Positions 53,584 to 62,091 of a stretch of 64,000 nucleotides of DNA are shown one piece after another; position 1 is the first letter of the stretch, and each line of letters opens with the position of its first letter. Location: the NCBI GenBank assembly GCA_963823435.1, contig CAWGLN010000001.1, positions 682,001 to 746,000 on the forward strand. The letters are read 5' to 3'. Source of the DNA: CAKZML01 sp963823435 (GTDB lineage: Bacteria; Pseudomonadota; Gammaproteobacteria; Steroidobacterales; BM003). The position numbers and the translations under genes are program-made. Under the pieces are notes generated by a model. That model ran no database searches, had not been told where the DNA came from, and was given only the letters and a program-made list of their open reading frames with translations.

Positions 53584-54247
53584 TCAGGATTTGTCGCTGT
53601 CCGCCGGCTTGTCTTCACTGCTCATGCCGTCTTTGCCGTGCTGCATGTGCGGGCAGTTACCCTCGCCCATCGGGCACTTGCCATCCTTCATGTGCGGGCA
53701 CTCGCCGTCAGCCATCGGACACTTGTGCGGCTTACCCATGTTCGCCGGATCACCACCCATGCCGTCTTTTCCGTGCTGCATGTGCGGGCAGTTACCATCA
53801 GCCATCGGACACTTGTGGGGCTTACCCATGTTGGCCGGGTCACCGCCCATGCCGTCTTTTCCGTGCTGCATGTGCGGGCAGCTCGCCGTCAGCCATCGGA
53901 CACTTGTGCGGCTTACCCATGTTCGCCGGATCACCACCCATGCCGTCTTTTCCGTGCTGCATGTGCGGGCAGTTACCCTCGCCCATCGGGCATTTGCCAT
54001 CCTTCATGTGCGGGCACTCGCCATCAGCCATCGGGCACTTGTGCCCGGTCTCGGCATTCTGCCCAGGGGCCGCCTCGTTCCCCGCATCGACCCGGGATTT
54101 GCCGTCAGCTTGCAGGTCAGTAACCTGGGCGATCCTGAACATGTCGCCAGTCGTGGCTGCGACGGCGTAATCTTGCGCGGCGGCGGCTATACCACCCGTC
54201 AATACCATGGCAATTGCAGCAGCCGTAAATTTCGTCAGTAGTCTCAT
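53584..54247 (-). CDS. Secreted Cys/Met/His repeat protein, possible metal binder, one frameshift
   Basis: ATG 54247 opens a signal peptide (LTKFTAAAIAMVLTGGIAAA). The mature part is about 200 residues and is built from units such as HKCPMADGECPHMKDGKCPM, GEGNCPHMQHGKDGM and GGDPANMGKP. The order is long, short, short, long (about 45, 30, 30 and 47 residues). An extra G near 53881 (GGGCAGCTCGCC against GGGCACTCGCC in the sister unit) breaks the frame; removing it joins everything. Every unit has CPM and CPHM with His and Met, as expected for soft-metal (Cu, Ag, Hg) or oxidised thiol chemistry in the periplasm. I know no named family for it. Confidence 0.72.
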
Positions 54248-54637
54248 GTCCCTTGCTCCGTCTTTTCCAATGTTGACCGTCTCGCGGGTAAGATCCCACC
54301 GGATCGCCCAATCAGACCACCCCGCGCCCGGACCTCCATGATGCCCGGAAGCGCCGATTATCGCAGCGATTGCCGGGGCGCCCCAGCAGTACTTCCCCCG
54401 TAAGCGCCCGACTCCCCGGCGCCCGGTCAGGGCCATTGGAACCCCTGAAATCGGCACCGGTCCTCTCTGATCACGGGCCGGCCTGGCGCTGACATCGGCC
54501 TGCCAACACCGAAGGAGTTCGGGACCGCCAGGCAGGTACCGACGCAGCGGGCGGAGTCACCCTCGGAAAACACGGGCGGAAACTTCCGTCCGAATCTGTT
54601 AAAAACGCTATTAAATATTCTCCTGAGGATTTACCTG
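54248..54637. other. Intergenic region between repeat-protein gene and hemB
   Basis: 390 bp with no convincing gene. The right end is AT-rich (TTAAAAACGCTATTAAATAT at about 54599-54618) and should hold the hemB promoter. CCTGAGGAT is the hemB ribosome site. The left end should hold the divergent promoter of the Cys/Met repeat gene. I see no clear operator. Confidence 0.4.
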
Positions 54638-55648
54638 ATGACCACCAAGTATCCCGGTCAGTTCCCCGACCTTCGGCCCCGCCGCATGCGGCGCGATGCC
54701 TTTTCCAGAAACCTGATGCGCGAATCCAGTTTGAGTGCGCAGGATCTGATCTGGCCGGTGTTTGTCATCGAGGGGAGCAATCAGCGCCAGCCTATACCTT
54801 CCATGCCGGGTGTCGACCGCCTGTCCATAGACTTGTTACTGCAACAGGCTGCACTGGTCTCGTCGCAAGGCGTCCCGGCCATCGCGTTGTTTCCGGTGCC
54901 CAATCCCGATACCAAGAGCGAAAACGGACAGGAGGCCTATAACCCCGATGGCCTGGCCCAGCGCACGGTGCGCGCCCTGAAGGACAAGCTGCCTGATATG
55001 GGCGTCATCACCGATGTGGCGCTGGATCCTTTCACCAGCCACGGGCAGGACGGTCTGATCGATAGCAATGGCTATGTGATGAATGACGAAACGGTAGAGG
55101 TCCTGGTTCGCCAGGCGCTCTCGCATGCCGAAGCCGGTGTGGACATCGTGGCGCCCTCGGACATGATGGACGGACGCATAGGCGCCATACGCAAGGCATT
55201 CGAACAGGCGGGGCATATCCACACCCGCATCCTCGCCTATAGCGCGAAATACGCTTCGTCTTTCTACGGCCCGTTCCGCGATGCAGTAGGCTCGGCCGGC
55301 AACCTGGGTGTCAGCAACAAGGACACCTATCAGCTTGATCCTGGCAACAGCAACGAGGCCATACGTGAAACCGGCCTGGACATCCGCGAGGGTGCCGACA
55401 TGGTAATGGTAAAACCGGGAATGCCCTACCTGGATATCGTACGCAGGGTAAAGGACAGTTTCGGTATGCCTACCTTCGTCTACCAGGTGAGCGGCGAGTA
55501 CGCCATGCTCAAGGCCGCCAGCCAGAATGGATGGCTGGACGAGCGCAAGGTCGTGATGGAATCCATGTTGTCATTCAAGCGCGCGGGCGCCGATGCGGTG
55601 CTCACTTACTTCGCACCGCAGGTAGCGGCCTGGCTGGCGGAAAAATGA
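54638..55648 (+). CDS. hemB: Delta-aminolevulinic acid dehydratase (porphobilinogen synthase)
   Basis: 336 residues. It condenses two 5-aminolevulinate to porphobilinogen. The Schiff-base lysines lie in ILAYSAKYASSFYGPF and MVMVKPGMPYLDI. The metal-site segment reads TDVALDPFTSHGQDGL, with Asp and Ala where zinc-type enzymes have Cys. This is the Mg-dependent type known from Pseudomonas. The stop overlaps the aroE start (ATGA), so aroE is co-translated. Confidence 0.96.
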   Translation: MTTKYPGQFPDLRPRRMRRDAFSRNLMRESSLSAQDLIWPVFVIEGSNQRQPIPSMPGVDRLSIDLLLQQAALVSSQGVPAIALFPVPNPDTKSENGQEAYNPDGLAQRTVRALKDKLPDMGVITDVALDPFTSHGQDGLIDSNGYVMNDETVEVLVRQALSHAEAGVDIVAPSDMMDGRIGAIRKAFEQAGHIHTRILAYSAKYASSFYGPFRDAVGSAGNLGVSNKDTYQLDPGNSNEAIRETGLDIREGADMVMVKPGMPYLDIVRRVKDSFGMPTFVYQVSGEYAMLKAASQNGWLDERKVVMESMLSFKRAGADAVLTYFAPQVAAWLAEK

Positions 55649-56490
55649 AACAGGACTGGGCGGCGGATGTGCGGCTGGGAGTGGTTGGGCACCCTGTTGG
55701 CCACAGCCGCTCGCCCCATATCCACGGCCTGTTCGCGGAGCAATTTGACCTGGCCCTGGAATACCCGCTGTTCGATATCCTCCCCGAAAACTTTGCCAGC
55801 TTCATCAAGCATCGCGAAGAAGCCCACCAAACCGGTCTGAATGTCACCCTGCCCCACAAACTGGCCGCCCACGCCCTGTGTGAAGTGCTCACGGATCGGG
55901 CATGGCAGGCCGGCGCGGTGAACACCCTGTGGTGGGAAGGGCGGGTGCTGCACGGAGACAATACCGATGGCATCGGCCTGGTCCGGGACCTGACCCTGCA
56001 CCTGGGTCTCAAGCTCGAGGGTATTCGGGTCATGGTGGTCGGTGCCGGCGGCGCCTGCCGTGGCATCCTGGGTCCGCTGCTGGAAGCAGGCGTGGGTCCG
56101 ATGTGTATTGCCAACCGCACCGTGGAACGGGCACGTGCCCTGGCCCGGGTGTTTGCGGAAAAAGCCGAATTAAGCTGGAGTACGCTGGATCAGCATCACG
56201 ATCAAAGCGTCGACTTGTTGATCAACGCGACCTCCTGTGGGCACACCGGCCGCTTTCCCGATGTGCACAAGAGCGTGCTGGGTGAAGATACAATTTGCTA
56301 TGACTTGAGTTACGGGTCCGCCGCCACGCCGTTTCTGGAATGGTCCCGGCAAGGCGGCGCGCGACTGGCGATCGATGGCCTGGGTATGCTGGTGGAACAG
56401 GCAGCCGAGTCGTTTCACAGATGGACTGGCTGCAAGCCGGATACCAAGGTGGTATTGGCTGCGATGCGGGAGCAGGAGCGGAAAGTCTGA
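55645..56490 (+). CDS. aroE: Shikimate dehydrogenase
   Basis: 281 residues from ATG 55645, which overlaps the hemB stop; the frame is open further left, but that part lies under hemB. It reduces 3-dehydroshikimate with NADPH in aromatic amino-acid synthesis. Landmarks: GVVGHPVGHSRSPHIHGLF, GLNVTLPHKLAA (catalytic Lys), DNTDGIGLVRDL (catalytic Asp), the NADPH loop VVGAGGACRGILGPLL and ANRTVERA, and IDGLGMLVEQAAESF. Intact. Confidence 0.95.
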   Translation: MKQDWAADVRLGVVGHPVGHSRSPHIHGLFAEQFDLALEYPLFDILPENFASFIKHREEAHQTGLNVTLPHKLAAHALCEVLTDRAWQAGAVNTLWWEGRVLHGDNTDGIGLVRDLTLHLGLKLEGIRVMVVGAGGACRGILGPLLEAGVGPMCIANRTVERARALARVFAEKAELSWSTLDQHHDQSVDLLINATSCGHTGRFPDVHKSVLGEDTICYDLSYGSAATPFLEWSRQGGARLAIDGLGMLVEQAAESFHRWTGCKPDTKVVLAAMREQERKV

Positions 56491-56595
56491 GCCCTCTTTT
56501 GATGTGCCCGGGTGTCCTTGCTGCAATGGGGATTGTCCAATGCAACGATGAAGTAACTGCAAGACACGAGTTCAAGAGCAGAGCCGTGGCTCCCT
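56489..56595 (+). repeat. MITE-like dispersed repeat, short diverged copy
   Basis: The right half aligns with the family: CTGCAAGACACGAGTTCAAG ... CAGAGCCGTGGCTCCC against CCGCAAGATACAAGTTCATG ... AATCAGAGGCTCCC. The left end (GAGCCCTCTTTTGATG) starts at the aroE stop. At about 105 bp the middle is shortened. Its right end supplies the bases following the stop codon of the convergent MoaD-like gene. Confidence 0.5.
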
Positions 56596-56881
56596 AGCCT
56601 CCGGCCACCGCTGGAATCACAAAAATCGCATCCCCCGCTGAGAGCCTGGTATCCAGTCCCTGCAGGTCACGAATATTGCGCTCGCCCAGGAACAGGTTCA
56701 CATGGCGACGCAGTTCTCCCCCGGGTCCCATGACCCGCGCGCCCACCAGGGGATAGGCCGCAGCCAGGGCCAGCAGCGCCTCACCCACTGACTGTCCGTG
56801 GACCCGGACCTTTTCCTCTCCCCCGGCAAATTCACGTAGCGCCGGCGGAAGAAGAAAAATGACTGTATCTGCATCACTCAT
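56594..56881 (-). CDS. MoaD/ThiS-like small sulfur-carrier protein
   Basis: 95 residues of the ubiquitin-like beta-grasp fold: VIFLLPPALREFAGG at the start, VNLFLGERNIRDLQGLDTRL near the end and the C-terminus FVIPAVAGG. The terminal Gly-Gly is what an E1-like MoeB enzyme would activate to a thiocarboxylate. MoaD donates sulfur to molybdopterin. This copy is longer at the N-terminus than classic MoaD and sits in an operon without moaA, moaC or moaE, so it may serve a special variant of the cofactor. Its start overlaps the yqeC-like stop by 4 bp. Confidence 0.85.
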   Translation of the reverse strand: MSDADTVIFLLPPALREFAGGEEKVRVHGQSVGEALLALAAAYPLVGARVMGPGGELRRHVNLFLGERNIRDLQGLDTRLSAGDAIFVIPAVAGG

Positions 56882-57629
56882 TTGCGAATCACCGCCACCA
56901 GCGGGTCTGCGTCGCGTTTCATACAGGCCAGGATCACCCGGTCAAATCGCCCGCTGCGTTCCAGCGCCAGCCTGGCAGACTCCTCGGCCAGCGCTGCCCG
57001 TGACTCGTCATCCACCATGTTGATCACCGGGATCACCGTGCATCCCTCGCTGCCCTTGAGCAGACCCCGTTCATCGCTGAACAGCATGGCCAGGTGCAGG
57101 GGTGAAAAAACATCTCCCGGGCGGGTGCCACAAATGGGTGTATGTAGTCCAGCCGCAGCGCCACGCGATCATCCAGGGGCTCGCCCAGGGCCCGGGCCGA
57201 GGCCAGCATGAGTACGGTGGTGGCAGCCTCGGGAATCACCGGTTCGTCTTCCCTGGGAGACTTGAGCCAGCGCATACGCGCCCCGTCAGCCTTCACAAAC
57301 GTGGCATCGAAACCGCCCTCATAATGCAGGTGCCCGACCAGGTCGGTGGGAACACCGCGTAGTCGGGCCGGCTTGTCGCCGGGACGGGCGTAGGCAACAC
57401 AGCCAACACCCTCACTCGCCAGCACCCGCTGCTCCAGCTCGGGCGCCTCGGCCACGATTTCCAGGGCCTTGAGTTCCGCTGGGAAAAAGGTTGTATAGGA
57501 GGTGGCCGTGACCCCCACCCGTCCTGCATGCTCCCGGGCCAGACGGTACAAGGTACTTTTTTTGCCCCCCGCACCCACCGCGCACACAATGCCGGAATGT
57601 GCATCGAACACATCGAGCAACTCGCTCAT
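56878..57629 (-). CDS. yqeC: YqeC-family protein (Se-dependent Mo hydroxylase accessory type), one frameshift
   Basis: ATG 57629 with GGAG upstream. The segments 57629-about 57090 and 57087-56878 join if one T is added to the TTTTTT run near 57105 (MFFSPLHLAMLFSDERG). About 250 residues. The P-loop is CAVGAGGKKSTLYRLA; other landmarks are TATSYTTFFP, VKADGARMRWLKSP, the Asp/Glu-rich EPVIPEAA and CTVIPVINMVDD. YqeC proteins accompany selenium-dependent molybdenum hydroxylases and some MobA-like systems; the reaction is unproven. Its start overlaps the stop of the BNR gene (ATGA). Confidence 0.82.
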
Positions 57630-58768
57630 CGGGAACTCTCCAGGAGGGTCGAATCCAGCGCTTTCACACACAGCACCCGGGGCAAGAAACCGGCCACCAG
57701 CTGCCAGTGATCGGCCGCATCTGCACTGGCGAAAACGTGGCCGCTGGTAGTGCCAAAATACACGCCGCAGGGTGTACGGGTGTCGGTATCCATGGCTTCA
57801 CGCAATACGCTTACGTAGGCGTGCTCCTGTGGCAGACCCTGGCTGGCGGAGCCCCAGCTGGCGCCACCATCCTGACTTTTGAATACCCGCAACTTGCCGT
57901 CCACCACGGCGCGCATATGGGAACCGGATTCGGGCACCTGGAACACGGTGTCGGCGCAAGCCGGATCCACCGCCAGGGCGTAGCCGAAGTCGCTGGGCAG
58001 CCCCGCGGTGATTTCACTCCAGGTCAGACCAAAGTCGTCACTGCGATAGGTACCGTTATAGCACTGCCGGTAAAGCCGCGAGGGCTCGCCGGGCGCCATG
58101 ATCACCCGGTGAACATTGTGTCCAAGCTCGGGATATTTGCCGGGCAGATTCTCGGCCCGCACACCGCGGTTTGCCGGCGTCCAGGTTTGCCCCGCGTCCT
58201 CGCTCCGAAACACCCCGCCGGCCGAGACCGCAGCCACCATGCGCCGCCTGTCGCCAGGATCGATCATGATCGAATGAATCGAAAATCCACCCCTGGCCGG
58301 TTCCCAACGGTTGCGCGTCGAGTGTTCATTCAGACCGGCTACCGGCTCCCAGCTCAGACCCGCGTCCGGACTATAAAACAGACCCGCAGGATCGATGCCT
58401 GCGTAGACGCCGTCGCCGTGTGACTCAGGCGCCAGGAACCAGATCGCCTTGAGTCCGGGGGATGGGCTGTCGGGCGGAAAATGCGGTGTCGCCTCCAGTG
58501 CCTCCCAGTTGCGACCGCCGTCCTTGCTGGCATAAAGGTGCGCACCCCAAATGGGGTGACCGGTGGCTGCCAGCAGGTGTCCTGGTTTTCCCGGTAGCTG
58601 TGCCAGGTGAATGACCTCAATACCCGCAAGGTAAGGACCGTCCAGGCGCCAGTGCTCGCGGCGCGGATCGGACTCAAGGCGAAACAAGCCCTTCTTTGTT
58701 CCAACCAACAATGTCACCGGTGTATTCCGGGTATCCGGGTTTTTCCCGGGCGGGCGGGCCTGGCTCAT
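57626..58768 (-). CDS. Cytoplasmic BNR/Asp-box beta-propeller protein
   Basis: 380 residues without a signal peptide. At least five Asp-box motifs (S-x-D-x-G-x-x-W) are spaced along it: ASKDGGRNWEAL, SPDAGLSWEPV, SEDAGQTWTPA, SDDFGLTWSEI and SQDGGASWGSA. It begins TLLVGTKKGLFRLESD and has LAATGHPIWGAHLYASKDGG. Such a propeller resembles sialidase and VPS10 repeats, but catalytic sialidase arginines are not evident, so a binding or scaffold role is more likely. Its ATG shares one base with the moaB stop. Its place among cofactor genes is the odd and informative feature. Confidence 0.82.
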   Translation of the reverse strand: MSQARPPGKNPDTRNTPVTLLVGTKKGLFRLESDPRREHWRLDGPYLAGIEVIHLAQLPGKPGHLLAATGHPIWGAHLYASKDGGRNWEALEATPHFPPDSPSPGLKAIWFLAPESHGDGVYAGIDPAGLFYSPDAGLSWEPVAGLNEHSTRNRWEPARGGFSIHSIMIDPGDRRRMVAAVSAGGVFRSEDAGQTWTPANRGVRAENLPGKYPELGHNVHRVIMAPGEPSRLYRQCYNGTYRSDDFGLTWSEITAGLPSDFGYALAVDPACADTVFQVPESGSHMRAVVDGKLRVFKSQDGGASWGSASQGLPQEHAYVSVLREAMDTDTRTPCGVYFGTTSGHVFASADAADHWQLVAGFLPRVLCVKALDSTLLESSR

Positions 58769-59301
58769 CAGCGCTCCAGCAATCTGGGCATTAATTCAAC
58801 CAGGTTGCAGGGTCGGGTACGGTAGTCCAGCTGGGCCGAGATCAGCTCGTCCCAGGCGGTCGCGCAGGCGCCGGTGGAGCCCGGGACACAAAAAATGTAA
58901 GTGGCGTTGGCCACCCCGGCAAGCGCCCGTGACTGGATCGTGGAAGTGCGAATCTGCTGCAGCGAAATAGCCCGGAAGACCTCGCCAAAACCGTCAATTT
59001 GCTTGTCCAGCAAGGGTGCAATGGCCTCAGGTGTGCCGTCCCGCCCGGTTACGCCCGTACCACCGGTCGTAATCACCACCTGTACCGCCGGATCGGCGAT
59101 CCAGCGGGACACGGCCGCCCGGATTTCATATATGTCGTCGGGCACGATGGTTTTTTCGGCACACTGGTGGCCTGCGGCCTGCAGCCGGTCAAGCAGCAGC
59201 TTGCCGGACTTGTCGGTGCTTTCATCCCGGCTGTCAGACACGGTCAGCACCGCTATTTGCAGCGCGATAAAGGCGCGCTCATTGTTGCCCGTTGTCGACA
59301 T
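58768..59301 (-). CDS. moaB: Molybdopterin adenylyltransferase (MoaB/Mog family)
   Basis: 177 residues. It activates molybdopterin by adenylation before metal insertion. Landmarks: IAVLTVSDSRDESTDKSGKLL, VVITTGGTGVTGRDGTPEAI, GFGEVFRAISLQQI, and IFCVPGSTGACATAWDELI. The order matches MoaB as used in organisms that handle W or Mo with MoaB instead of MogA. It follows moeA by 24 bp. Confidence 0.92.
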   Translation of the reverse strand: MSTTGNNERAFIALQIAVLTVSDSRDESTDKSGKLLLDRLQAAGHQCAEKTIVPDDIYEIRAAVSRWIADPAVQVVITTGGTGVTGRDGTPEAIAPLLDKQIDGFGEVFRAISLQQIRTSTIQSRALAGVANATYIFCVPGSTGACATAWDELISAQLDYRTRPCNLVELMPRLLER

Positions 59302-59325
59302 GTAGACCTCTGCAATGTTGACGTT

Positions 59326-60600
59326 TCATACCAGGCCGCGAAACGGTTGAACAGACACGGAATCGCCCGCCTCAACCGCGCCCTGGTTCTCTTCCAGCAC
59401 GATAAAGCAATTGGCCTCGGCCATGGAACTCAGTATGCCGGCGCCCTGGTGTCCGGTGCCGGTCACCCTGTAGCCACCCTGGTCATCCTGCTGCAGGATG
59501 CCACGCTGGAACTCGCGGCGTCCGGTCTTCTTTTTCAGCCCATGTGTACAACGGGCGCTCAACATGATGACGGGGTCATCCACTTCAGCCCCTGTCATGG
59601 CCAGCAGGGCCGGTTGCACCAGTTGATAAAATGTCGTCATGACCGAGACCGGGTTACCAGGCAAACCGAAAAACCAGGCCTTGCCTATGCGGCCAAAGGC
59701 AAAGGGGCGACCCGGCTTCATGGCCACTTTCCAGAAGTTCACCTGCCCCGTTTGCTCCAGCACCTGGGTGACAAAATCGGCCTCTCCCACCGAGACGCCA
59801 CCGGTGGTCACGATGGCGTCCGCCGTCTGTGAGGCATCCAGCAACGCTGACTCCAGTGCCCGGGGCTCATCAGGCACCACACCGAGGTCCATGATTTGCA
59901 TGCCAAGCCGAGTCAGCACGCCATACAGGGTGTAGCGATTGCTGTCGTATATCTGCCCTTCTTCGAGTTTCTCACCCAGGCCACGCAGTTCGTCTCCTGT
60001 GGAGAAAAAGGCCACTCTCGGCCGACGCAAGACTTCAACCCTGGCTACCCCCAGTGAGGCCAGCACACCCAGTTGCGCGGGATGAATCACTGCACCGCGT
60101 CGCACACCTACCGAGCCGGCAGAGATGTCTTCGCCGGCCGGTCGCACATGCTGGCCTGCACGGTGCCTGGCATCAATGACAATGCTGTCCTTCGAACGCT
60201 GGACGTGCTCCTGCATGACCACTGTGTCGGTGCCCCGGGGCATGACTGCACCGGTCATGATGCGCGCGCACTGACCCGGTTCGACCCCGACCTGTAATGG
60301 CCGACCGGCCCAGGCCGTGCCCACCACCGACAGGGTTCGCTCACCCTCACCCGGCAGGTCCGAGCCCGCGAGTGCAAAACCATCCATGGCGGAATTCGTA
60401 TGCGCCGGTACATCCACCGGGGACATCACGTCCCTGGCCAGCACCCTCCCCAGCGCATCCCTGATGTCCAGGATCTCGCTACCGCCAACCGGCTCAATTG
60501 CCTGCAGCACCTGGACAAGGGCCTGCTGCAAGAGCAAGGCCTGGTCGCCGTGGCTGTCCTCGCAACAACTCTCTCCAGCCCCGTGTTTGCCGTGATTCAT
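59326..60600 (-). CDS. moeA: Molybdopterin molybdenumtransferase
   Basis: 424 residues. It inserts molybdate or tungstate into adenylated molybdopterin. Landmarks: VDVPAHTNSAMDGFAL, VAFFSTGDELRGLGE, IYDSNRYTLYGVLTRLGM, IVTTGGVSVGEADFVTQVLE and WFFGLPGNPVSVMTTFYQL. The N-terminus has a short metal-ligand-like extension (NHGKHGAGESCCEDSHGD) absent from E. coli MoeA. The start overlaps the mobA stop by 4 bp. Confidence 0.94.
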   Translation of the reverse strand: MNHGKHGAGESCCEDSHGDQALLLQQALVQVLQAIEPVGGSEILDIRDALGRVLARDVMSPVDVPAHTNSAMDGFALAGSDLPGEGERTLSVVGTAWAGRPLQVGVEPGQCARIMTGAVMPRGTDTVVMQEHVQRSKDSIVIDARHRAGQHVRPAGEDISAGSVGVRRGAVIHPAQLGVLASLGVARVEVLRRPRVAFFSTGDELRGLGEKLEEGQIYDSNRYTLYGVLTRLGMQIMDLGVVPDEPRALESALLDASQTADAIVTTGGVSVGEADFVTQVLEQTGQVNFWKVAMKPGRPFAFGRIGKAWFFGLPGNPVSVMTTFYQLVQPALLAMTGAEVDDPVIMLSARCTHGLKKKTGRREFQRGILQQDDQGGYRVTGTGHQGAGILSSMAEANCFIVLEENQGAVEAGDSVSVQPFRGLV

Positions 60601-61211
60601 CGCTGTTCTCCACCCGCTTGGGTCAGCCTGGCCTCCAGCTGTTCACGGTCAGCCGGTTCGTTGATATTCAAAAACGTCTCCTTACAGTCACTAAAATCCA
60701 CTGTCTGCATGGCGTGCCCAGCATACCAGCGGTCTATCTTGCGTCCACCGCCATCAAGGTAATCCTGAAGACTGCCCAGAAGACTGCAGCGTAGCAAGGC
60801 AAACACCGGCTGCAAGCGTTGGCCGTCATGGGCCACCGCAATATCCGCGCCGCCCGCACAAGCCCGCCACAAACGCTCCGCGAGCAAGGGAGACAGCAGC
60901 GGTGAATCGCAAGGCGCGGTGAGCAGCCACTGGCTGCCGGCCGCCGCCATACCGCTGGCCATACCCGCCAGCGGTCCCTGGAAATCACCGCAACGGTCGC
61001 TCACCACCGGGTAACCCATGGCGCGGTAAGTCTCCTGGTTGCGGTTTGCATTGATGATCAACTCGTCTGCCTGGTCGCGCAGACAATCAAGTACCCATTC
61101 CACCATGGGCCGACCGGCGAGGCGCACAAGTCCCTTGTCCATACCGCCCATACGTGTTGCGCGACCCCCTGCCAGAACCAGGCCGGTGATTGTCTGGCGC
61201 TCAGGTAACAC
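60597..61211 (-). CDS. mobA: Molybdenum cofactor guanylyltransferase
   Basis: 204 residues from GTG 61211, with AGGAG inside the end of tupA. It joins GMP to the cofactor for enzymes that use the dinucleotide form (bis-MGD). Landmarks: GLVLAGGRATRMGGMDKGLV (nucleotide loop), DELIINANRNQETY, GPLAGMASGMAAAGSQWLLT and CDSPLL. Its presence means at least some target enzymes are of the DMSO-reductase type, unless it serves a CMP analogue. Confidence 0.92.
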   Translation of the reverse strand: MLPERQTITGLVLAGGRATRMGGMDKGLVRLAGRPMVEWVLDCLRDQADELIINANRNQETYRAMGYPVVSDRCGDFQGPLAGMASGMAAAGSQWLLTAPCDSPLLSPLLAERLWRACAGGADIAVAHDGQRLQPVFALLRCSLLGSLQDYLDGGGRKIDRWYAGHAMQTVDFSDCKETFLNINEPADREQLEARLTQAGGEQR

Positions 61212-61214
61212 GGG

Positions 61215-62075
61215 TCATTCTCCTTGCCGGGAAAGGCCATTTCCCTGTTGCGCCTGGGCTGCATCGGGGAAGAATACCGCCTCACCGTCGATACGGTATT
61301 CGGCGATCAAGTTCTGCCCGGCAGGCGACAACAACCAGTCTATAAAAGCCTGTCCCTCGGCTGCGCGCACCAGGGGAAAGCGCTCCGGATTCACCAGAAT
61401 GACACCGTAAGGATTAAACAGGCGTGAATCTCCTTCCACCAGCATCTTCAGCTGTCCCTTGTTGCCAAAACTCATCCAGGTAGCCCGGTCACTGAGCACA
61501 TAGGCATTCATGCCCACTGCAGTGTTCAGCGTAGCACCCATGCCGGCACCGGTTTCCCGATACCAGCTACCGCCAACCGCAGACGGGTTCATGCCGGCCT
61601 CAGCCCATAGACCCAATTCTTTTTTGTGGGTTCCGCTGTCATCACCGCGGGAGGTGAAGACGCTTTGACTCCTGGCGATTTTTTCCAGTGCGCGCAGAAC
61701 ATCGCTTTCGCCCGACACTTTCGCCGGGTCGTCTTCGGGTCCCACCAGGACAAAATCATTGTGCATGAGCGGGTGGCGTTGAACACCGAGTCCCTGTGCA
61801 ACAAAGGCGTCCTCCGAGGGCCGATGGTGTACCAGCAAAACGTCAGCGTCACCGTTGCCGGCCAGATGAATAGCCTGCCCCGTACCCACGGCAACCACCC
61901 GGACCTGGATGCCTGTTTCACTCGTAAAGTGAGGCAGGAGGTAATCAAACAGGCCCGAGTTTTCGGTGGACGTGGTGGACGCCAATACCAGGTAGCGTGG
62001 CGCTTCCTCGGCCCGAATTTCACCAAAGCCTGACCAGCTCAACAGGGTCAGCATGCACAAAAACAGATATCTCAT
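61215..62075 (-). CDS. tupA: Tungstate-binding periplasmic protein of an ABC importer
   Basis: 286 residues with a signal peptide (YLFLCMLTLLSWSGFGEIRA). The TupA signature ASTTSTENSGLFDYLLPHF, the oxyanion-binding VVAVGTGQAIHLAGNGDADV, and RGDDSGTHKKELGLW are present. TupA binds tungstate with very high preference over molybdate, whereas ModA has a different signature (not seen). The order tupB-tupC-tupA is a permutation of the usual A-B-C order. Confidence 0.9.
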   Translation of the reverse strand: MRYLFLCMLTLLSWSGFGEIRAEEAPRYLVLASTTSTENSGLFDYLLPHFTSETGIQVRVVAVGTGQAIHLAGNGDADVLLVHHRPSEDAFVAQGLGVQRHPLMHNDFVLVGPEDDPAKVSGESDVLRALEKIARSQSVFTSRGDDSGTHKKELGLWAEAGMNPSAVGGSWYRETGAGMGATLNTAVGMNAYVLSDRATWMSFGNKGQLKMLVEGDSRLFNPYGVILVNPERFPLVRAAEGQAFIDWLLSPAGQNLIAEYRIDGEAVFFPDAAQAQQGNGLSRQGE

Positions 62076-62091
62076 GTTTCAAAACCTTCCT

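Noticed and set aside
53590..54040. CRISPR-like or plus-strand coding repeats
   Set aside because: Units are not separated by unique spacers, and the minus-strand reading gives a signal peptide plus regular CPM/CPHM units, so they are coding repeats; the plus-strand frames are shadows.
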